From Nocardia cyriacigeorgica GUH-2 (GTDB lineage: Bacteria; Actinomycetota; Actinomycetes; Mycobacteriales; Mycobacteriaceae): a stretch of DNA of 64,000 nt. The DNA is taken from the NCBI RefSeq assembly GCF_000284035.1, contig NC_016887.1, positions 4,340,001-4,404,000 on the forward strand. The letters are read 5' to 3'. How positions within the stretch are numbered: the stretch's first letter is position 1; every line of letters begins with the position of its first letter. Made by a program: the position numbers and the translations under genes. A model generated the notes under the pieces. The model was given only the letters and a program-made list of their open reading frames with translations, did no database searches and was not told where the DNA came from. This document shows positions 17,088 through 25,544 of this stretch, piece after piece.

Positions 17088-18464
17088 TCACGCCGGCAGA
17101 AGTCTCCCGATTACCTCCGCCAACTGCACGACGTTCCGGCACTCGTGCATCGTGACGAGCTCCGCGTATAGATGGGCGGCGGAGTCCCCGGTATTCCAAG
17201 ACCGGGCGGGTTCGGGGTTGAGCCAGTAGGCGTGTTTGGCCTTGTCGAGCATGAGGGAGAGGGCGGGGAGGTTGGGGGCGGTGCGGTTGGTGCGGGCGTC
17301 GCCGAGGATGAGCAGGGAGGTGCGGGGGCCTAGGGCGTCCAGGTGGTTGGTGGTGAAGCCGGCCAGGGCTTCGCCGTAGTTGCTGCTGCCGAAGCGGGTG
17401 ACGCCGGATTCGCGGATGATGCGGGCGGTGAGGTCGGGGGTGGGTGGGGTGCCGGGGGTGAACCAGGGGGTGATTTCGGCGCAGGTGTCGATGAAGCCGA
17501 AGCTGCGGACGCGGCTGAACTGGTCTTGCAGGGCGGCGACCAGCAGGAGGGTGAATTCGGCGAAGCCGGTGACCGAGCCGGAGAGGTCGGCCAGGACGAC
17601 GAGGTCGGGGCGGCCGTGTTTGCGGGCGCGCAGCACGGGGGTGACGGGGACGCCGCCGGTGGACATGGACGCGCGCAGAGTGCGGCGCAGGTCGATCTGG
17701 CCGCGGACGGCCTTGCGGCGGCGGGCGGCGAGGCGGGTGGCGAGTTTGCGGGCCAGCGGGTGGACCAGGCGGCGCATGTCGGCGAGGTCTTGTTCGCGGG
17801 CGCCGAGGAAATCGATGCGGTCGGTGCTGGATTCGACACCGCGGCGAGCGATGTAGTCGGTGCCGCGCAGGTCGGCGGAGCGGATGCGGGCCTCGGTTTG
17901 CAGGGCGGTGCGGAAGGCGCGCAGGCGGCGGTCGGCTTCGATGGTGTGCACGGCGGTGTCGAATTCGCCGGTGGGGGCGCCCATTCGGGAGACGATGCGT
18001 TCGACGAGATCGTCCGGTTGGAGCGCCTTCAAGGTCAGGTAGGACGACCAGCCGGCGCCGGAGGCGGTGGTGACCACACCGGAGGCGCCCGCACCCTGTC
18101 CCCCGCTGCCGTAGCCGCCGAGTTCAGTGAGCGCGCGGCGGGCGAGTTCGGTGGTGGCGTCGGGGTTGTCGGCGGCGAGGGTGCTGACGAGTTCGTCGCG
18201 CAGGGTTTCGACGGCGTCGGTATTCGGTTCGCGCACTTCGCCGAAGCCGCCGCGGCCGAGGAAGTAGAGGTCGAATAGCTGGTCGAAGACCGAGCGTTGG
18301 CCGTTGCGGCGCAACAGGGTCGCGGCGAGGCCGGAGCGCAGTTGGTCGGGGTTGCCGGTGCCGAGAGCGACGATGGCTTCGGCGGCGTCGATGGTTTCGC
18401 TGGGGCCGGCGGTGATGCCGTGTTCGCGCAGCAGGGTGACGAAGTCGACCAGCCGATCGGTCAT
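17088..18464 (-). CDS. VWA-domain protein, CoxE-like
   Basis: This 458-residue protein has a C-terminal von Willebrand A domain; the metal-dependent adhesion motif DLSGS is at about residues 293-297 and the second-loop threonine is in the TRFGSS region. The N-terminal half resembles CoxE/YeaE-type proteins that work with MoxR ATPases in assembling or activating metalloenzymes and complexes. The upstream MoxR gene 187 bases away is the expected partner. The ATG at 18464 (MTDRLVDFV) matches how relatives begin; another ATG at 18509 gives 15 more residues, and neither has a clear ribosome site. The client protein is unknown. Confidence 0.82.
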   Translation of the reverse strand: MTDRLVDFVTLLREHGITAGPSETIDAAEAIVALGTGNPDQLRSGLAATLLRRNGQRSVFDQLFDLYFLGRGGFGEVREPNTDAVETLRDELVSTLAADNPDATTELARRALTELGGYGSGGQGAGASGVVTTASGAGWSSYLTLKALQPDDLVERIVSRMGAPTGEFDTAVHTIEADRRLRAFRTALQTEARIRSADLRGTDYIARRGVESSTDRIDFLGAREQDLADMRRLVHPLARKLATRLAARRRKAVRGQIDLRRTLRASMSTGGVPVTPVLRARKHGRPDLVVLADLSGSVTGFAEFTLLLVAALQDQFSRVRSFGFIDTCAEITPWFTPGTPPTPDLTARIIRESGVTRFGSSNYGEALAGFTTNHLDALGPRTSLLILGDARTNRTAPNLPALSLMLDKAKHAYWLNPEPARSWNTGDSAAHLYAELVTMHECRNVVQLAEVIGRLLPA

Positions 18465-18651
18465 GGATTCGGCTGCGCGATTACCGGTTCGCGGCGCGGA
18501 CGGCGTCATCTGTCGGCCCCGATGCGGCGCGGCCCAGCCCCGCGAACCACGGCGGAGAGCATCGTGATTCGAGCATGTCCGGCGCGCTGCCCATCGACGC
18601 TATGGGCCGATCGGGGTGTGGTGTCAGCGCGCGCTTCGCCCGCCACTCGCC

Positions 18652-19539
18652 TCACGCCGACTCCCCGACCGCGTCTACCTCACCGAGCTCGAGCCGATCC
18701 ACCGCGACCCGATGATCGGACTGATGCTTCAGCAGCACGCCCAGCGTCGACCGCACCACCCCACCGGTGAGCCTGCGCGCTCCCAACGCGACGAGAGTCC
18801 GCGCCCAATCGACGGTTTCGGCGACCGACGGCGCCTTGCGCAGCGGTAATTGCCGGAGCGCGCCGACAGTGCGCACGACGGGTTCGGCCAAGGACGCATC
18901 GAGCTCGGGCACCCGCAACCGGACGATGGCGCGTTCCAATTCGGCCGTCGGATAGTCGATATGCAGATACAGGCAGCGCCGCTTCAGCGCCTCCGACAGC
19001 TCGCGGTTGGCGTTGGAGGTCAGGATGACAAACGGTGTGCGAACAGCGGTGACGGTGCCGAGTTCGGGGATACTCACCTGATAGTCACCGAGCACTTCGA
19101 GCAGCAGACCCTCGAGTTCGACGTCGGCCTTGTCGAGTTCATCGATGAGCAGCACCGTCGGCTCGGGGTTGCGGATGGCGGCCAGTAGCGGGCGCGAGAG
19201 CAGGAACTCTTCGGTGAAGACGTGCTCGCGGGTGCTGTCCCAGCCCTCGCCCTCGGTGGCGGTGATGCGCAGCAGCTGTTTGGCGTGGTTCCACTCGTAG
19301 AGGGCGCGCGCCTCGTCGATGCCCTCGTAGCACTGCAATCGGATCAGCTCGGCCGCGGCGGTGGCGGCGATGGCCTTGGCCAGTTCGGTCTTGCCGACGC
19401 CGGCGGGGCCCTCGATGAGCAGCGGCTTGCCCAGATGCCCGGCGAGGAACACGGCGGTGGCGATATCGGTGGACGGCAGATAGCCGGCCTCGGTGAGCCG
19501 GCGCGTCACCTCATCCACCGAGGCAAAGAAGTTACTCAT
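18652..19539 (-). CDS. MoxR-family AAA+ ATPase
   Basis: This 295-residue AAA+ chaperone has Walker A GPAGVGKT at residues 44-51 and Walker B LLIDELDKAD at 129-138, with the MoxR-type SNANREL sensor region. MoxR ATPases act with VWA partners to insert cofactors or remodel protein complexes; the VWA gene follows on the same strand. No Shine-Dalgarno sequence is visible. A TACACT -10 box lies eight bases before the ATG, so the message may have an almost absent leader. The downstream gap of 187 bases to the VWA gene holds no other frame I trust. Confidence 0.87.
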   Translation of the reverse strand: MSNFFASVDEVTRRLTEAGYLPSTDIATAVFLAGHLGKPLLIEGPAGVGKTELAKAIAATAAAELIRLQCYEGIDEARALYEWNHAKQLLRITATEGEGWDSTREHVFTEEFLLSRPLLAAIRNPEPTVLLIDELDKADVELEGLLLEVLGDYQVSIPELGTVTAVRTPFVILTSNANRELSEALKRRCLYLHIDYPTAELERAIVRLRVPELDASLAEPVVRTVGALRQLPLRKAPSVAETVDWARTLVALGARRLTGGVVRSTLGVLLKHQSDHRVAVDRLELGEVDAVGESA

Positions 19540-19578
19540 CAGTAGACAGTGTAAAACGCCTCGATGACAGGTGCCCGA

Positions 19579-20550
19579 TCACCATGCGAGCGGTGACGCG
19601 CGCAGCTCCGCGATCGACACCCCGCGACGACGCTTCACCAGACCACGCAAGGTCCCGGCGTTCAGATAGCCCACCCGCGCCGCGACCGCGTCCAGCGTCA
19701 GATCGGTGGTGCGCAGCAGGTGTGCGGCGCGTTCCAGGCGGATGTCGTTGACGAAGTCGCGGGGTGACATCCCGAGCTCGGCGTGGGTCGCGCGTTGCAG
19801 GCTGCGTTCGGTGACGCCGATCGCCTGCGCGGCGGTGGAGATCAGGAACTGTTCGGCCAGATGGTCGCGCACCCAGCGTTCGAAGGCCGCGGTCACCGAA
19901 TTGCCGCGGGCGATGATCTCGGGCAGCACGAAATCGCTCTGCTTGCGCCCGCTGCCCGCGATGAGATAGCGGCTGGTGAGCTCGGCCAGCGCCGGACTCA
20001 CCGATTGCACCAGGCCCAGCGCGAGATACATATGCGACAGCGCGGCGCCGGCGGTGCTGACGCGCGGGCCGCGGCACAGGATCCGGCTCTCGTCGAGCGC
20101 GATCTGCGGATAACGGCGCCGGAACGTCGGGCCCAGCCACCAGCTGGTGGTCGCCGAAGATCCGTCCAGCACACCGGCTTCGGCCAGGAAGAACGTCCCC
20201 GAGCAGGCACCGGCGACATGCGAGCCGTGCTCGTATACCTGCCGGATCCGCTCCAGCACCGGCTTGCTACGGGCCGAGGTCACCAGCTCTACCAGCGGGT
20301 CGGGATCGAGCACCTGAACCGCGGGCACGATCATCATGTCGGGTTCGACACCGTCGACCAGCGGCGTCGTCGCGATGGTGTGCCCGTGCCCGGAGGTGAC
20401 GCTGTCGCCGAAGGACAGGGCGCGCACCCGCCACGGCGCGGGCGGAGTCTCGAGCTGGTCGCGAGCGCCGTTGGCGGTGTTGAACGTTTCCAGCAGGGCA
20501 GCCAGACCGAAGTCGGCCACGCCATCCATCACGAAGACCCCGACATCCAT
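19579..20550 (-). CDS. GlxA-family regulator (DJ-1/PfpI plus AraC)
   Basis: This 323-residue regulator has an N-terminal DJ-1/PfpI-like sensor (to about residue 190, with the nucleophile-elbow stretch HVAGACSGTFFLAEAG) fused to a C-terminal AraC DNA-binding domain (about 215-315, two helix-turn-helix units). The elbow cysteine is present, but such sensors are usually non-enzymatic. It is divergent from the VOC gene, and an inverted repeat (TGTCGGAAA/TTTCCGACA) covers its start and promoter, which suggests autoregulation and control of the VOC/unknown pair. A TACTAT -10 box seven bases before the ATG, with no ribosome site, points to a leaderless mRNA. Confidence 0.9.
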   Translation of the reverse strand: MDVGVFVMDGVADFGLAALLETFNTANGARDQLETPPAPWRVRALSFGDSVTSGHGHTIATTPLVDGVEPDMMIVPAVQVLDPDPLVELVTSARSKPVLERIRQVYEHGSHVAGACSGTFFLAEAGVLDGSSATTSWWLGPTFRRRYPQIALDESRILCRGPRVSTAGAALSHMYLALGLVQSVSPALAELTSRYLIAGSGRKQSDFVLPEIIARGNSVTAAFERWVRDHLAEQFLISTAAQAIGVTERSLQRATHAELGMSPRDFVNDIRLERAAHLLRTTDLTLDAVAARVGYLNAGTLRGLVKRRRGVSIAELRASPLAW

Positions 20551-20584
20551 GTCGGAAATAGTACTGAATATGTCGTTTCCGACA
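20550..20584. promoter_or_regulatory. Inverted-repeat operator of the GlxA-like regulator
   Basis: TGTCGGAAA (20550-20558) and TTTCCGACA (20576-20584) are perfect inverted 9-mers with a 17-base spacer. The left arm touches the regulator's start codon, and the TACTAT -10 box (20563-20558, minus strand) lies between the arms. AraC-type or GlxA-type dimers commonly use such spaced sites. Confidence 0.55.
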
Positions 20585-20708
20585 CTCGGTGATGCTCGAC
20601 GGGCCGCATAGTGTCACTGCGAGTGAGCGGTCGCACAGTTGTTCGGCCCGCTCACCTCGACAGCCCCGAGCCGTCGTCCGCCGCCCGACCAGCCCATCGG
20701 AGACCCGC

Positions 20709-21140
20709 ATGTCGCTCGCCACCAGCATCGTCCACCACATCCGCTTGACGGTCACCGATCTGGCACGCTCACGTGAGTTCTACGAAGACGTCCTCGGTTT
20801 CGAGGTGGCGGCCGAATCCCCGGGCAGTCCGGCCGACCCGCTGGTGCGCGCCGACCGCTTCCAGCTCTACGGCGGAGTGGTGTTCCAGACACCCGGCGGC
20901 ATGCTGCTCGGCCTGCGGCCGGTCGCCGACCCGGACGACCATTTCGATTCCGAACGCGTCGGACTCGACCATCTCAGCTTCACCGTCGACTCGCGCGAGG
21001 ACCTGATCAAGGCCATGGCCCGCTTCGACGAGGCCGGCGTGGAGCACGGCGACATCGTCGAGATGGACCAGTTCGGTATCGCGATCCTCGGCTTCAACGA
21101 CCCCGACGGCATCCACCTCGAACTGACCGCGGCGATCTGA
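20709..21140 (+). CDS. VOC-family (glyoxalase/dioxygenase fold) protein
   Basis: This 143-residue vicinal-oxygen-chelate protein has two beta-alpha-beta-beta-beta halves. Candidate metal ligands are the histidine in HHIRLTVTD near the N-terminus, the histidine in LDHLSFTVD and the glutamate in IHLELTAAI. Function could be a glyoxalase, isomerase, dioxygenase or drug-binding protein. The ATG at 20709 is supported by GGAG at 20699-20702; an upstream in-frame ATG would place 40 extra residues in the regulatory gap. Its stop shares one base with the next start, so it forms an operon with the unknown 247-residue gene, probably under the divergent GlxA-type regulator. Confidence 0.85.
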   Translation: MSLATSIVHHIRLTVTDLARSREFYEDVLGFEVAAESPGSPADPLVRADRFQLYGGVVFQTPGGMLLGLRPVADPDDHFDSERVGLDHLSFTVDSREDLIKAMARFDEAGVEHGDIVEMDQFGIAILGFNDPDGIHLELTAAI

Positions 21141-21883
21141 TGGGCGCGTCCACCTGTACCGAGGTCGATCTGCCGCCCTTCCCGCAACTGTGGGCCCGGT
21201 GGGCGGCGATGTCGGCCGCCTTCGCCGCATCCGGTTCGCAGTGGGGTCCGCGAATGTTGCCGTCGCTGGCGTGGTTCGAGAGTGCGGGCAACAGTGGATC
21301 CACGCTGTACGCGCTGCCCGGCGGCCGCGCGGTGCTCTCCGGTGGCGTGTGGACCGCATCGGCGCTGTCCTGCGACGACGACGCCCCGCCGCCGCACCCC
21401 GAACCACCGGACTGGGCCGTCGACCCGATGCTCAACCCGCACGCCGACACCGGGCTCACCACGTTCTGCTACTGGTGGGACGCCGGGCGCTGGTATCGCG
21501 CCGATTCGCCACCGGTGGCGCAATCGGCCGCCGCGTTGCCCGGGGTGTGGACCACGGATTCGGTCGCCGAGCTGATCACCTGCCTGGCCACCGGCCGCCC
21601 CAACGACGACCAGCGCGCCGACGCCATCACGCTGATCTGCGCGGCCGAGATCGGCGCGGTCACCCATGAGACGGTGGCGAATGTCTTCGGCGACAACGAC
21701 TTGTTCGAACTCGACGCCGCCATGGAGCAGTTCGAGATGGCCGGGCTCACCGCGCGCCAGACCGCGACCCGCACCGCTACCCAATGCCTGCGCGGCCCGT
21801 CCACGCCGCGGTTCAGTACGGGTTCGCCGCAGCTGCGACGCGTCCGGATTCGATGGCCGCGACCAGCGCTCGGTGATCGCTGA
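21140..21883 (+). CDS. Hypothetical protein in operon with VOC gene
   Basis: I do not recognise this 247-residue protein. It is tryptophan-rich in its first two thirds (LPPFPQLWARWAAMSAAF; FCYWWDAGRWYRAD), soluble, and has a helical segment around DDQRADAITLICAAEIGAVT. The ATG shares its A with the stop of the VOC gene (TGATG), so it is translationally coupled. The last roughly 24 codons run antisense into the 3' end of the DUF2252 gene, a 71-base convergent overlap. That tail is basic and of low quality, so the ancestral stop may have been lost. Confidence 0.65.
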   Translation: MGASTCTEVDLPPFPQLWARWAAMSAAFAASGSQWGPRMLPSLAWFESAGNSGSTLYALPGGRAVLSGGVWTASALSCDDDAPPPHPEPPDWAVDPMLNPHADTGLTTFCYWWDAGRWYRADSPPVAQSAAALPGVWTTDSVAELITCLATGRPNDDQRADAITLICAAEIGAVTHETVANVFGDNDLFELDAAMEQFEMAGLTARQTATRTATQCLRGPSTPRFSTGSPQLRRVRIRWPRPALGDR

Positions 21884-23174
21884 CGGTCTGATCGGCGTAG
21901 GCGAGGGCGAAGGCGGCCATGGCGCGGTCGAACGGATCGCCGGAACCCAGGTAGGCGGCGATGGCGACGCGGTCGCCCGAGCGGGCATGAGCGCGGGCCA
22001 AGGTGTGCCCGCACAGTGCGGCGTACTGGCGCAGGCCGGCGCGGGACATGTTGTCGATCTCGGCCGAGCCCTTCATATCGCGCAGCTGGCGCCAGTAGAA
22101 GTGGCGGTCCTGTGGCCCGGTGATCCAGCCGAGGAAGATATCGCTCGAGGTCTGCAACAACCGCTGCCCATGCACCACCCGATGACCGTGATTGCGGAAC
22201 ACGCTCGGCGCCAGATGCGGCGCGAGCACCGACTCCTCGGCCTCCTTCACCTGGAGAAACAGCGGGCCGCCGGTGTCGCGGTCGACCAGCAGCACCACGA
22301 AACAGCGGGTGCCGACACTGCCGACCCCGACCACTTTGCGGGCGAAATCCACGATCCGGTAGCGGTTCACCAGTACCCGGCGCTCCTCGGGCAGGGTGCG
22401 GCGATAGGCGGCGAACACCTCCTCGACGGCGTCGGCATCGGCCTGCTCGACCGGCGTCAGCAGCGGTGGCTGATGCCGGATGCGGGGCACGCCGTCGCGT
22501 CCGGGCTCGGTGAGTTTGCGCAGGGCCTGGAGGCTGGTGCGCCGGCGGGCGGCGTCCAGGGTTTTCTCGACGTTCCTGCGGCGCTTCGGTTTATCGACCA
22601 GCTCGACCAGGGTGTCGGCGTCGACCTGCTCGTACCAGACATCGAGAGAGTCGTGGCCGGCCAGGCGGCGCATGCACTCGCGGTAGGCCGAGGCCGCGGT
22701 GCGCGCCGCCGCTGCCGCCTCGTCGTCGCCGAAGCCGTTGGCCCTGGCGGCGACCGCGATACTGGCCACCAGCCGTTTGACGTCCCATTCGAACGGGCCG
22801 GGCAGCGTCTCGTCGAAATCGTTGAGGTCGAACACGAGCGATCGCTCCGGCGAGGCGAAGACACCGAAATTGGACAGGTGGGCGTCGCCGCACAGTTGCA
22901 CGGTCAAGCCGGTGTTCGGGGCGGCGGCCAGGTCGGCGGCCATGATCGCGGGCGCGCCGCGCAGGAACGGGAAGTGGCCGGCCGCCATCCGGGCGTAGCG
23001 GATCGGCACCAGCTCCGGGACGCGGGTGGATGCCTGGTGTTCGAGGATGGCGATCGGATCGCGGTCGGGGGCGAGGTGCAACTGGCCCAACGCCGAGCGG
23101 GGCAGCTGCGAACGCACCGCCCGGCCGTCACGCGCGGGCGTCGAGGACGCGGGATCGGCCGCCGTCTCCGTCAT
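21813..23174 (-). CDS. DUF2252 kinase-fold protein
   Basis: This 453-residue protein is of the DUF2252 family, related to aminoglycoside-phosphotransferase/kinase folds. The catalytic-loop-like CGDAHLSNFG and the metal-binding-like FDLNDFDE are both present, so phosphotransfer is possible, but no activity is established for the family to my knowledge. I placed the start at the ATG at 23174 (MTETAADPASS), where family-like sequence begins; the open frame extends 61 codons upstream without similarity. The 3' end overlaps the convergent unknown gene by 71 bases. Confidence 0.85.
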   Translation of the reverse strand: MTETAADPASSTPARDGRAVRSQLPRSALGQLHLAPDRDPIAILEHQASTRVPELVPIRYARMAAGHFPFLRGAPAIMAADLAAAPNTGLTVQLCGDAHLSNFGVFASPERSLVFDLNDFDETLPGPFEWDVKRLVASIAVAARANGFGDDEAAAAARTAASAYRECMRRLAGHDSLDVWYEQVDADTLVELVDKPKRRRNVEKTLDAARRRTSLQALRKLTEPGRDGVPRIRHQPPLLTPVEQADADAVEEVFAAYRRTLPEERRVLVNRYRIVDFARKVVGVGSVGTRCFVVLLVDRDTGGPLFLQVKEAEESVLAPHLAPSVFRNHGHRVVHGQRLLQTSSDIFLGWITGPQDRHFYWRQLRDMKGSAEIDNMSRAGLRQYAALCGHTLARAHARSGDRVAIAAYLGSGDPFDRAMAAFALAYADQTVSDHRALVAAIESGRVAAAANPY

Positions 23175-23561
23175 CGTCTCAGTCTTGCCCGCCGGCCCGG
23201 ACAGCACAACGACGCCGCGAAATCCGGTGTGTCCCCTATTGCCACCGACCCGTCCGGTATGCCCGGTCAGGGGACGCCTCATCCATTCGAATGATCCTCG
23301 ACCACAAACCTGCTCGCACCCGTGACCTTTGCGCTCGAGTACGCAAGAGTAGGACATGTGTCACCGCTGCTCGGCCCCATCCCCGACCTCGTCGGCCGGC
23401 CGGGATCCGGTGTCCATCCGAGCCCGAACCGCCTCGGAACGCGTGCGCGCTCCCGCCTGCTTCGCGCGAACCGCGCACGTCCCGGACCCACGGCCAGGGC
23501 CTCGAGTCACGGCGAAGGGCTGCGATCGGGTGCATCGCGGCCGGCTGGAAAGGAAACGAAG
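23175..23561. other. 387-base region without a recognised gene
   Basis: This region separates the DUF2252 start from the secreted WDHD-repeat protein. It has open frames on both strands, but none with family-like sequence or a good ribosome site. It should hold the promoters of both divergent genes; I could not assign -35/-10 pairs with confidence. Confidence 0.5.
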
Positions 23562-23906
23562 GTGTTCACGACTACATCGTCCACGGCATTGCGCCGCACG
23601 GCGGCCCGCGTCGCCGTCGCCGGCGCCATCACAGTGTTTCCGCTGGCGGCGGTAGCGGTTCCGGCCGCGGCCGATCCTGCGACGGCGCCACCGGGCCTCA
23701 CCCAGGTCGATCGGCCGCACCGCGATTGGGACAACCCGTGGGATCACGACCGCAAGTGGGATCACGACAAGAAGTGGGATCACGATCGCAAGTGGGACCA
23801 CGACAAGAAGTGGGACCGTGACTGGGATTGGGATCGCGGCCGCGGCCACGACCCGCTGTGGCGGCTGTTGCAGCAACTGCTGCCGAGTGGATCGTTCGGC
23901 CGGTGA
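23562..23906 (+). CDS. Secreted WDHD-repeat protein
   Basis: This predicted 114-residue protein is exported. A basic start (ALRRTAAR) and a hydrophobic core (VAVAGAITVFPLAAVAV) end in a signal-peptidase-type site near PAAADP. The mature part holds four tandem hexapeptides of the form WDHDRK/WDHDKK followed by a decayed WDRDWDWDRGRGHD stretch, then a short hydrophobic tail LWRLLQQLL. The dense His/Asp/Trp pattern could bind divalent metals; that is inference. The GTG start is supported by AGGAAA a few bases upstream. It is followed by a bidirectional terminator shared with ilvC. No family name is known to me. Confidence 0.7.
   Translation: MFTTTSSTALRRTAARVAVAGAITVFPLAAVAVPAAADPATAPPGLTQVDRPHRDWDNPWDHDRKWDHDKKWDHDRKWDHDKKWDRDWDWDRGRGHDPLWRLLQQLLPSGSFGR
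23739..23810 (+). repeat. Four 18-bp in-frame repeats (WDHD units)
   Basis: Four tandem 18-base units begin TGGGAYCACGA and encode W-D-H-D-R/K-K; a fifth, diverged part follows to about 23837. Units alternate RK and KK. The synonymous differences (gat/gac, gac/gat) show the repeat is maintained at protein level rather than recently duplicated. Confidence 0.85.
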
Positions 23907-23921
23907 GCTGATCCACACAGC

Positions 23922-23960
23922 CGAAAGGGCCCGTCCGCCAGTGGCGAACGGGCCCTTTCG
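23922..23960. terminator. Bidirectional terminator between WDHD gene and ilvC
   Basis: The 13-base arms CGAAAGGGCCCGT (23922-23934) and ACGGGCCCTTTCG (23948-23960) pair perfectly around a 13-base loop. The hairpin lies between two convergent genes, 12 bases before the ilvC stop. Confidence 0.8.
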
Positions 23961-23972
23961 CGACTGCGAAAC

Positions 23973-24983
23973 TTACGCGGTTTCGGTGATCGGGCGATCG
24001 ACCCAGCTCATCAGGCCGCGCAGCTTGGCGCCGGTGACCTCGATCGGGTGCTCGGCGTTCTGCTTGCGCAGCGCCTCGAGCTCCTTGTTGCCGCCCTCGA
24101 CGTTGGCGACCAGGCGCTTGACGAAGGTGCCGTCCTGGATGTCCTTGAGGATGTCCTGCATGCGCTTTTTGGTGTCGGCGTCGATGACCCGCGGGCCCGA
24201 CAGGTAGCCACCGAACTCGGCGGTGTCGGAGACCGAGTAGTTCATCCGCGCGATGCCGCCCTCGTACATCAGGTCGACGATCAGCTTCAGCTCGTGCAGC
24301 ACCTCGAAGTAGGCCATCTCCGGCGCGTAACCGGCCTCGACCATGACCTCGAAACCGGTCTTGACCAGTTCCTCGGTGCCACCGCAGAGCACGGCCTGCT
24401 CACCGAACAGGTCGGTCTCGGTCTCTTCCTTGAAGGTGGTCTTGATGACGCCCGCGCGGGTGCCGCCGATGCCCTTGGCGTAGGACAGCGCCAGCGCCTG
24501 GCCCTCACCCTTCGGGTCCTGGTCGACCGCGATCAGCGCGGGAACACCCTTGCCGTCGACGAACTGACGACGCACCAGGTGGCCCGGGCCCTTCGGCGCG
24601 ACCATGCCGATGGTGACGTTGGCCGGCGGCTTGATCAGGCCGAAGTGGATGTTGAGGCCGTGGCCGAAGAACAGCGCGTCGCCGTCCTTCAGGTTCGGCT
24701 CGATGTCGTTGGTGAAGATCGACGCCTGCGCGGTGTCGGGGGCCAGCACCATGATCACGTCGGCCCACGCGGAAACCTCGGCGGGGGTGCCGACGGTCAG
24801 CCCGGCCTCCTCGGCCTTCGGCCGCGACTTCGAGCCCTCGGCGAGGCCGACCCGGACCTCGACGCCGGAATCGCGCAGGCTCAGCGAGTGCGCGTGGCCC
24901 TGGCTGCCGTAACCGATCACCGCGACCTTGCGGCCCTGGATGATCGACAGATCGGCATCGTCGTCGTAGAACATCTCGACTGC
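23973..24983 (-). CDS. ilvC: Ketol-acid reductoisomerase
   Basis: IlvC isomerises and reduces acetolactate or acetohydroxybutyrate with NADPH in valine/isoleucine synthesis. The 336-residue class I enzyme has the dinucleotide loop GYGSQGHAHS at residues 25-34 and the conserved magnesium-site region of the C-terminal knotted domain (EMAYFEVLHELKLIVDLMYEGG). The GTG start (then AVEMFYDDDADLSII) has AAGGGA eight bases upstream. The 57 bases to ilvN leave it in the ilvB-ilvN-ilvC operon, so it should share the ilvB attenuator. The M. tuberculosis homologue is Rv3001c, in the same order. Confidence 0.97.
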   Translation of the reverse strand, partial: AVEMFYDDDADLSIIQGRKVAVIGYGSQGHAHSLSLRDSGVEVRVGLAEGSKSRPKAEEAGLTVGTPAEVSAWADVIMVLAPDTAQASIFTNDIEPNLKDGDALFFGHGLNIHFGLIKPPANVTIGMVAPKGPGHLVRRQFVDGKGVPALIAVDQDPKGEGQALALSYAKGIGGTRAGVIKTTFKEETETDLFGEQAVLCGGTEELVKTGFEVMVEAGYAPEMAYFEVLHELKLIVDLMYEGGIARMNYSVSDTAEFGGYLSGPRVIDADTKKRMQDILKDIQDGTFVKRLVANVEGGNKELEALRKQNAEHPIEVTGAKLRGLMSWVDRPITETA

Positions 24984-25040
24984 CACTGTTGGTTCCCTTC
25001 TCACTTGATAGGCGTTAGTAAAGATTTGTTTCGCGGTAGC

Positions 25041-25544
25041 TCAGCGGGTCGCGGTGATCGACTTCGGCCCACGGCCGACCGCCACCACACCGGACTGCAC
25101 GATCTCACGGATGCCGTACGGTTCCAGCATCCGCAGCAGCGCGTCGAGCTTGGACCGGGTCCCGGTCGCCTCGACGGTGAGCGCGTCCGGGGACACGTCG
25201 ATGACCTTCGCCCGGAAGAGCGTAACGGCCTCGATCACCTGGGTGCGCACACTGGCGTCGGCGCGCACCTTCACCAGGATCAGCTCACGCGCCACCGAGG
25301 CCTCGGCATCCTGCTCGACGATCTTGATGACGTTGACCAGCTTGTTGAGCTGCTTGGTCACCTGCTCGAGCGGCAGGTCCTCGACGGTGACGACGATCGT
25401 CATCCGGGAGATGTCGGGCACCTCGGTGCCGCCGACCGCCAGCGATTCGATATTGAAGCCGCGGCGAGAGAACAGGCTCGCCACTCGCGCCAGCACGCCC
25501 GGCTTGTCCTCGACGAGGACGCTGAGGGTGTGGGTGCTGCTCAT
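25041..25544 (-). CDS. ilvN: Acetolactate synthase small (regulatory) subunit
   Basis: IlvN binds the catalytic IlvB subunit, stimulates it and gives feedback inhibition by valine. The 167 residues include an N-terminal ACT domain (about residues 5-75, starting HTLSVLVEDKPGVLARVASLF) with the effector-site region, and a second C-terminal domain, the full-length form usual in actinobacteria. The start overlaps the ilvB stop by four bases (ATGA). It corresponds to Rv3002c. Confidence 0.97.
   Translation of the reverse strand: MSSTHTLSVLVEDKPGVLARVASLFSRRGFNIESLAVGGTEVPDISRMTIVVTVEDLPLEQVTKQLNKLVNVIKIVEQDAEASVARELILVKVRADASVRTQVIEAVTLFRAKVIDVSPDALTVEATGTRSKLDALLRMLEPYGIREIVQSGVVAVGRGPKSITATR

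Noticed and set aside
23739..23837. Tandem 18-bp repeats considered as a CRISPR or integron-like array
   Set aside because: Units are contiguous, in frame, without spacers, and encode a repeated peptide in a secreted protein.
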